Both the position numbers and the translations under genes were made by a program. A stretch of 11,521 bases of DNA from Gemmatimonas sp. UBA2094. Lineage in GTDB: Bacteria > Gemmatimonadota > Gemmatimonadetes > Gemmatimonadales > Gemmatimonadaceae. Below the pieces are notes generated by a model. The model had not been told where the DNA came from, searched no databases, and saw only the letters and a program-made list of their open reading frames with translations. This document shows positions 8,297-11,521 of the stretch, piece by piece (position 1 is the stretch's first letter; every line of letters starts with the position of its first letter). The DNA lies in NCBI GenBank assembly GCA_002331565.1, contig DCZC01000218.1:1-11521 (forward strand). Reading direction: 5' to 3'.

Positions 8297-9268
8297 TCAG
8301 CCACCTACTTCACTGAGCGCGCGGAGCCCGCCCACGCGCATCTGCAGCAGCTCGTGCTCCTTGGGCTTTTCCGCGAGCGCCTTCACGAACAGGGGCTCCA
8401 ACCGCTCCCCACGCCGCAGCGCATCACGGAGTGGTACCTCGTGGTCGCCGAACAGGCAGGTACGCAGACGGCCGTCCGCCGTGAGGCGCACCCGGTTGCA
8501 GGTGGAGCAGTACGTATGCGTCATGGGGGTGATCAGGCCGATCGTCCCGGGGGCCCCGGTGAAGCGATGATAGACGGCCGGGCCGTTGCCGCGCGCCGGT
8601 CCACCGTCGGGCTGGAGCTCCCCCAGCGCCTGCACGCGGGCGAACACCTCGGCGCTCGGCACCACGTGCTCCCACGTGAGCTCACGCAACTCGCCGACCG
8701 GCATGAGCTCGATGAAGCGGACATGCCAGGGATGTTCGCGGGTGAGTTGCGCGAAGTCGGCGACTTCGTCGTCGTTGATCCCCCGCATCACGACCACGTT
8801 GATCTTGATGGGGCCGATTCCCGCATCCTGCGCCGCCTGCGCCGCGGTGACGAGATCGAAGCCGAGGTCGCGGCGGGCAATCTGCGCCACGCGGTCGGGG
8901 CGGAGCGAGTCGGCGCTGATGTTCACGCGATCGAGCCCGGCAGCCGCCAGTTCGGCGGACATCTGCGGGAGCTTCACACCGTTGGTGGACAGCGCGATGT
9001 CCTCGATCCCCTCGATCGCCTTGAGCTGGCGCACAAGCGACGCGAGCTCGGGGCGGATGGTGGGCTCCCCACCCGTGAGTCGTAGCCGCTTGAGCCCCAA
9101 GGGCGCCAGCTGACGCACGATCTCCGTGATCTCCTCGTAGCGCAGAATGTCCTGCTTGGGGAGCCACGGTAGTCCCTCCACCGGCATGCAATACTGGCAG
9201 CGGAAATTGCAGCGGTCGGTGATGGAGATGCGCAGGTACTCGATGCGGCGACCGAATTGGTCGAGCAT
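8297..9268 (-). CDS. moaA: GTP 3',8-cyclase MoaA (radical SAM, molybdenum cofactor synthesis)
   Basis: Radical SAM enzyme that rearranges GTP to 3',8-cyclo-GTP, the first step of molybdopterin synthesis. It has 323 residues. The N-terminal [4Fe-4S] motif is CNFRCQYC (Cys20, 24, 27), with TGGEP (65-69) for SAM binding. The C-terminal substrate cluster is YCSTCNRVRL plus LRTCLFG (Cys254, 257, 271). The protein ends in Gly-Gly (SEVGG), the C-terminal double glycine that MoaA needs for activity. The ATG at 9268 shares one base with the moaE stop (TGATG), and GAGGGGG 7 bases upstream is a strong ribosome site. It is last in the moaD-moaE-moaA operon. MoaC, its usual partner, is not in the window. 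The segment NISADSL departs from the more common NVSLDSL, which seems harmless. Confidence 0.97.
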   Translation of the reverse strand: MLDQFGRRIEYLRISITDRCNFRCQYCMPVEGLPWLPKQDILRYEEITEIVRQLAPLGLKRLRLTGGEPTIRPELASLVRQLKAIEGIEDIALSTNGVKLPQMSAELAAAGLDRVNISADSLRPDRVAQIARRDLGFDLVTAAQAAQDAGIGPIKINVVVMRGINDDEVADFAQLTREHPWHVRFIELMPVGELRELTWEHVVPSAEVFARVQALGELQPDGGPARGNGPAVYHRFTGAPGTIGLITPMTHTYCSTCNRVRLTADGRLRTCLFGDHEVPLRDALRRGERLEPLFVKALAEKPKEHELLQMRVGGLRALSEVGG

Positions 9269-9744
9269 CAGGTTGCCCCCTCGGCCGGCTGCGAGGCTCC
9301 ACTGCCCGTGGGGTCGATCCAGGCGCGCTCCCCGTCCACGTAGTGCTCCCGCTTCCAGATGGGGACACGCTGCTTGAGCGACTCGATGATGGCCCGGGCG
9401 CTCTCGAGGGCCGGGCCACGGTGGGCGTGCGCGGCGACAATCGCCACGCTCACATCACTGATCGCCAGGGTGCCGATGCGATGCTCGATCGCCACGCGAA
9501 GCCCGGGGGTGCGGTCGCACACCTCGCGGGCGACCGCGGCCAACTCGCTGGCCGCCATGCTTTCGTAGGCCTCGTAATCCATGCCGCTCACCGGACGCCC
9601 GTCATTGAGGTCGCGTACGGTGCCAAGGAACACCGAGAGGGCGCCAACGCCGGCCGCCTGTGCGGTGGCAATGAGCCGGCTCACGTCGATGGGCGCGGTG
9701 ACGATGGCCGCATGGAGCAGGCCGCTGTTCATGAGAGACGACAC
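9268..9744 (-). CDS. moaE: Molybdopterin synthase catalytic subunit MoaE
   Basis: Catalytic subunit of molybdopterin synthase; with MoaD it inserts two sulfurs into precursor Z (cPMP). It has 158 residues. Family features seen are FLGTVRDLNDGRPV (39-52), the YEAYESMA segment (57-64), RIGTLAISDVSVAIVAAHAHR (89-109, in two parts) and the active-site lysines Lys124 and Lys131 in SLKQRVPIWKRE. The GTG at 9744 lies three bases after the moaD stop, with a G-run (GGGGG) about 8 bases before it. An ATG four codons later (9732) is a possible alternative start. The C-terminal tail after about residue 144 is short and not conserved. The last base is shared with the moaA start. Confidence 0.95.
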   Translation of the reverse strand: MSSLMNSGLLHAAIVTAPIDVSRLIATAQAAGVGALSVFLGTVRDLNDGRPVSGMDYEAYESMAASELAAVAREVCDRTPGLRVAIEHRIGTLAISDVSVAIVAAHAHRGPALESARAIIESLKQRVPIWKREHYVDGERAWIDPTGSGASQPAEGAT

Positions 9745-9747
9745 GAC

Positions 9748-9990
9748 TCAGCCCCCGGCGACCGGCGGAATGAGTGCGACTTCGTCATGGATCTGCACGA
9801 CCTGCCCGTGCGTCGCGAAGGCCTGATTCACGGCTACCAGGGGGTTCGTCGGGAGCGTGTCACCGCCGGGAAGCGCCCGCAGCGCCGACACGAGGTCGGC
9901 CACCGCGCACGGGACCGTGACGGGCACGTCGAGGCGACGGGTACCGAACGCCTCGGCATAGGAGGCAAAGAGCAGAACGGGAACGGTCAT
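9748..9990 (-). CDS. moaD: Molybdopterin synthase sulfur-carrier subunit MoaD
   Basis: Ubiquitin-like sulfur carrier of molybdopterin synthase. It has 80 residues, the normal size. It starts MTVPVLLFASYAEAFG and ends VALIPPVAGG; the C-terminal Gly-Gly is the site that is adenylated and thiocarboxylated and that inserts into MoaE. The middle fits the family (VADLVSALRALPG, LVAVNQAFA). The frame is open further upstream, across the HU terminator, but homology and family length place the start at the ATG 9990-9988. No Shine-Dalgarno precedes it; instead a -10-like element lies just upstream, so the transcript may be nearly leaderless. It is first in moaD-moaE-moaA, with moaE three bases downstream. 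Confidence 0.93.
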   Translation of the reverse strand: MTVPVLLFASYAEAFGTRRLDVPVTVPCAVADLVSALRALPGGDTLPTNPLVAVNQAFATHGQVVQIHDEVALIPPVAGG

Positions 9991-9999
9991 GACCGGAGC

Positions 10000-10008
10000 A
10001 AGATAGCA
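10000..10008 (-). promoter_or_regulatory. Candidate extended -10 promoter of moaDEA
   Basis: On the minus strand TGCTATCTT (10008-10000) is an extended -10 (TGn plus TATCTT, 4 of 6). It ends 9 bases before the moaD ATG. The -35 region (about AACCCA) is poor, as is usual for extended -10 promoters. A start 6 to 8 bases downstream would leave a leader of only a few bases. The preceding HU terminator ends at 10056, so a promoter must lie in this 65-base gap unless read-through is used. Confidence 0.4.
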
Positions 10009-10055
10009 CACGACATGCGAGATGGGTTCGCGCGGACCGCTCGGGGCCGGGCCGG

Positions 10056-10087
10056 AACGCAAAACCCCCGACCGGGTGGCCGAGGGT
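10056..10087 (-). terminator. Intrinsic terminator of the HU gene
   Basis: On the minus strand ACCCTCGGCC and GGTCGGGGGT form a 10-bp stem (two G-T wobbles) with an ACCC loop, and the T-run that closes it continues TTTTGCGTT. It begins 37 bases after the HU stop and separates HU from the moa operon. Confidence 0.85.
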
Positions 10088-10124
10088 GCGTGAGGCAACG
10101 AAGCAGCGGCCCAAGGCCCCCGGT

Positions 10125-10457
10125 TCAATCGTCGGAGTCGTCGTCGTCGAGCAGGTGCTCTTCAATTCCGGCCACCATGGCGCGCAGTTCCTTGCTGGGC
10201 TTGAACACCGGCACCGGGCGGGCGGACACCTCGACGGGCGAGCCCGTGCGCGGATTGCGCGCCATGCGGGTCTTGCGCTGCCGGATCTTGAAGGTGCCGA
10301 ACCCACGCACTTCGATGTTCTTCTGCTCCTGAAGGGCTTCCTTGATGGCATCGAGGAACGCATCCACGACGCGCGCACAGTCCTTCTTGGAGATGGTCGG
10401 ACCGGCGGTGCGGGCGATGCGAGCCGTGACGTTCTCGACCAGATCGGCTTTGGTCAT
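10125..10457 (-). CDS. HU-family DNA-binding protein with acidic C-terminal tail
   Basis: Small dimeric nucleoid protein that bends DNA. It has 110 residues; the usual HU length is about 90. Residues 1-45 form the helical dimerisation part (MTKADLVENVTARIA, CARVVDAFLDAIKEAL). The HU/IHF signature follows at 52-71 (GFGTFKIRQRKTRMARNPRT), and the beta-arm carries the intercalating Asn-Pro (RNPRTG, Pro69). PVPVFKPSKEL (81-91) ends the classical fold. After that come about 16 extra residues finishing in DDDDSDD, an acidic tail not found in standard HU. HU and IHF subunits cannot be separated with confidence, so I give no symbol. The gene is monocistronic: promoter at 10536-10564, leader hairpin at 10490-10519, terminator at 10056-10087. 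No Shine-Dalgarno is visible; the leader reads CTCCCCC near the start. Confidence 0.95.
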   Translation of the reverse strand: MTKADLVENVTARIARTAGPTISKKDCARVVDAFLDAIKEALQEQKNIEVRGFGTFKIRQRKTRMARNPRTGSPVEVSARPVPVFKPSKELRAMVAGIEEHLLDDDDSDD

Positions 10458-10489
10458 CTTGCGGGGGAGAAATTCGGAGCAGAAACGCT

Positions 10490-10519
10490 ACGAGCACCAA
10501 GCCACGGCTCGGTGCCCGC
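10490..10519 (-). promoter_or_regulatory. Strong hairpin in the leader of the HU gene
   Basis: On the minus strand GCGGGCACCGAGC and GCTTGGTGCTCGT pair over 13 bp (three G-T wobbles) around a CGTG loop, 33 bases before the HU start codon and about 10 bases after the predicted transcription start. It is followed by AGCGTTTCTG, not a T-run. It may be a 5' stabilising or regulatory element of the HU mRNA, or a poor terminator for carA. Confidence 0.55.
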
Positions 10520-10535
10520 GAAGCATTGCGTTGCG

Positions 10536-10564
10536 AACGTATGGCCTTAGTGCTTATCAGTCAA
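10536..10564 (-). promoter_or_regulatory. Candidate sigma-70 promoter of the HU gene
   Basis: On the minus strand TTGACT (10564-10559, 5 of 6) is followed after exactly 17 bases by TACGTT (10541-10536, 3 of 6). The predicted start is near 10529, giving a leader of about 72 bases. It begins 15 bases after the carA stop. Confidence 0.5.
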
Positions 10565-10578
10565 GCGTTTGGGCCATC

Positions 10579-11521
10579 TCACCCACGACGATTTCGCAGG
10601 GCCGTGAGAAACTGATCGAACAGCGGGACGGCATCATGCGGCCCCGGAGCGGCCTCCGGATGGTACTGGACCGCGAAGACCGGGAGGGTCCGGTGCTTCA
10701 GCCCTTCGACCGTGCCGTCGTTGAGATTGATGTGCGTCACGGCCAGATCGGGTGCCCCTTCCACGCCCTCCGGGGAGCCCACCACGGCGAACCCGTGGTT
10801 CTGCGAAGTGATGAGCACCTGCCCCGTTTCCAGATCTTTCACAGGCTGGTTTCCGCCGCGGTGGCCGAAGGGCATTTTGGCGGTACGGCCGCCGAAGGTA
10901 ATGCCGAGCAACTGATGGCCGAGACAGATCCCGAACATGGGGACCCGCTGTTCCGCGATCTGCCTGATGGTCGAGGGGGCATACGTGACCGCCTCGGGGT
11001 CGCCCGGGCCGTTCGACAGAAAGACCCCGTCGGGATCCATGGCGAGGACGTCGGCGGCCGGCATGTCCGACGGCACCACGGTGACCCGGATGCCATGGGC
11101 ATCGAACAGGCGCAGAATGTTGCGCTTGATGCCGTAGTCGTAGGCGACGATGTGATAGGGCGCGTCGTCCTTCCCCCACTCGTACGGCTCACGGGTGGAT
11201 ACCACGGACGCGAGGTCGAGGCCGGCCATGCTGGGGCACGACTCGAGGGCGGCGAGGGCGCTCTTGGTGGGCGCGTCGCCGACCCCGATCACGCCGCGCA
11301 TCACTCCGACGTTCCGGAGGTGCTTGGTGAGGCGACGGGTGTCCACTTCGGTGAGCACGGGCACACGGCCGGTGGCCAACCACTCGGGAAGGCTGCCCGT
11401 CGCGCGCCAGTTGGAATACGTGGGTGACAGCTCTCGGCACACCACGCCGGCCACCTGCGGATGCGCCGATTCGGGATCTTCGGTGTTGACGCCGTAGTTG
11501 CCGATCTGCGGGGCGGTCATC
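10579..11521 (-). CDS. carA: Carbamoyl-phosphate synthase small (glutaminase) subunit, 5' end missing
   Basis: Glutamine amidotransferase subunit of carbamoyl-phosphate synthase; it supplies ammonia to CarB for arginine and pyrimidine synthesis. About 313 residues of the usual 370-380 are visible. The ATG at the right edge is internal: it begins MTAPQIGNYGVN, which matches the interior CarA segment (TYPLIGNYGVN type), so roughly 50-65 N-terminal residues lie beyond the window. The N-terminal CarA domain continues to about residue 115. The class I glutaminase domain follows (YDYGIKRNILR, SNGPGDP), with the nucleophile in FGICLGHQLLG (Cys199 of the visible part), SQNHGFAV, and the catalytic His287 and Glu289 in QYHPEAAPGP. 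No terminator is obvious after the stop; the HU promoter begins 15 bases later. carB is not in the window. Confidence 0.96.
   Translation of the reverse strand, partial: MTAPQIGNYGVNTEDPESAHPQVAGVVCRELSPTYSNWRATGSLPEWLATGRVPVLTEVDTRRLTKHLRNVGVMRGVIGVGDAPTKSALAALESCPSMAGLDLASVVSTREPYEWGKDDAPYHIVAYDYGIKRNILRLFDAHGIRVTVVPSDMPAADVLAMDPDGVFLSNGPGDPEAVTYAPSTIRQIAEQRVPMFGICLGHQLLGITFGGRTAKMPFGHRGGNQPVKDLETGQVLITSQNHGFAVVGSPEGVEGAPDLAVTHINLNDGTVEGLKHRTLPVFAVQYHPEAAPGPHDAVPLFDQFLTALRNRRG

Overview
The window is about 11.5 kb of GC-rich bacterial chromosome, and every gene I can support lies on the minus strand, so it reads from high coordinates to low. The combination of a B-type (five-helix, single membrane subunit) succinate dehydrogenase, split NuoC and NuoD, an LDH-like malate dehydrogenase and a Tat-exported DsrE-like protein suggests a Gram-negative, respiring, menaquinone-using bacterium. 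Gemmatimonadota is my best guess. That is inference from gene types and composition, since no rRNA or other phylogenetic marker is present.

Layout in transcription order: (1) the 3' part of carA (10579-11521), cut by the window edge; (2) an HU-family gene (10125-10457) with a candidate sigma-70 promoter, a strong hairpin in its leader and a clear intrinsic terminator (10056-10087); (3) a molybdopterin operon moaD-moaE-moaA (9990 to 8297) with tight junctions; (4) a central-carbon/respiratory operon mdh-sdhC-sdhA-sdhB (8104 to 3708) ending in a UUCG-capped intrinsic terminator (3648-3681); (5) a two-gene unit encoding a TsdA-like diheme cytochrome c and a Tat-exported DsrE-like protein (3534 to 2105), joined by an ATGA overlap; (6) the start of a complex I operon nuoA-nuoB-nuoC-(nuoD), with overlapping genes, running off the left edge.

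Functionally, malate dehydrogenase and complex II supply two TCA-cycle oxidations. Complex I and complex II both feed the quinone pool. The cytochrome/DsrE pair between the complex II and complex I operons looks like a periplasmic sulfur-compound redox module (thiosulfate/tetrathionate type) and is the least routine part of the window. Carbamoyl-phosphate synthase, HU and the moa genes are housekeeping.

There is no mobile element, CRISPR array, tRNA, rRNA or phage-like gene that I can support. No gene-free stretch exceeds 300 bases; the longest gaps are 1862-2104 (243 bp), 8105-8296 (192 bp) and 3535-3707 (173 bp). The window is mostly ordinary core metabolism, and the findings are modest and labelled as such.
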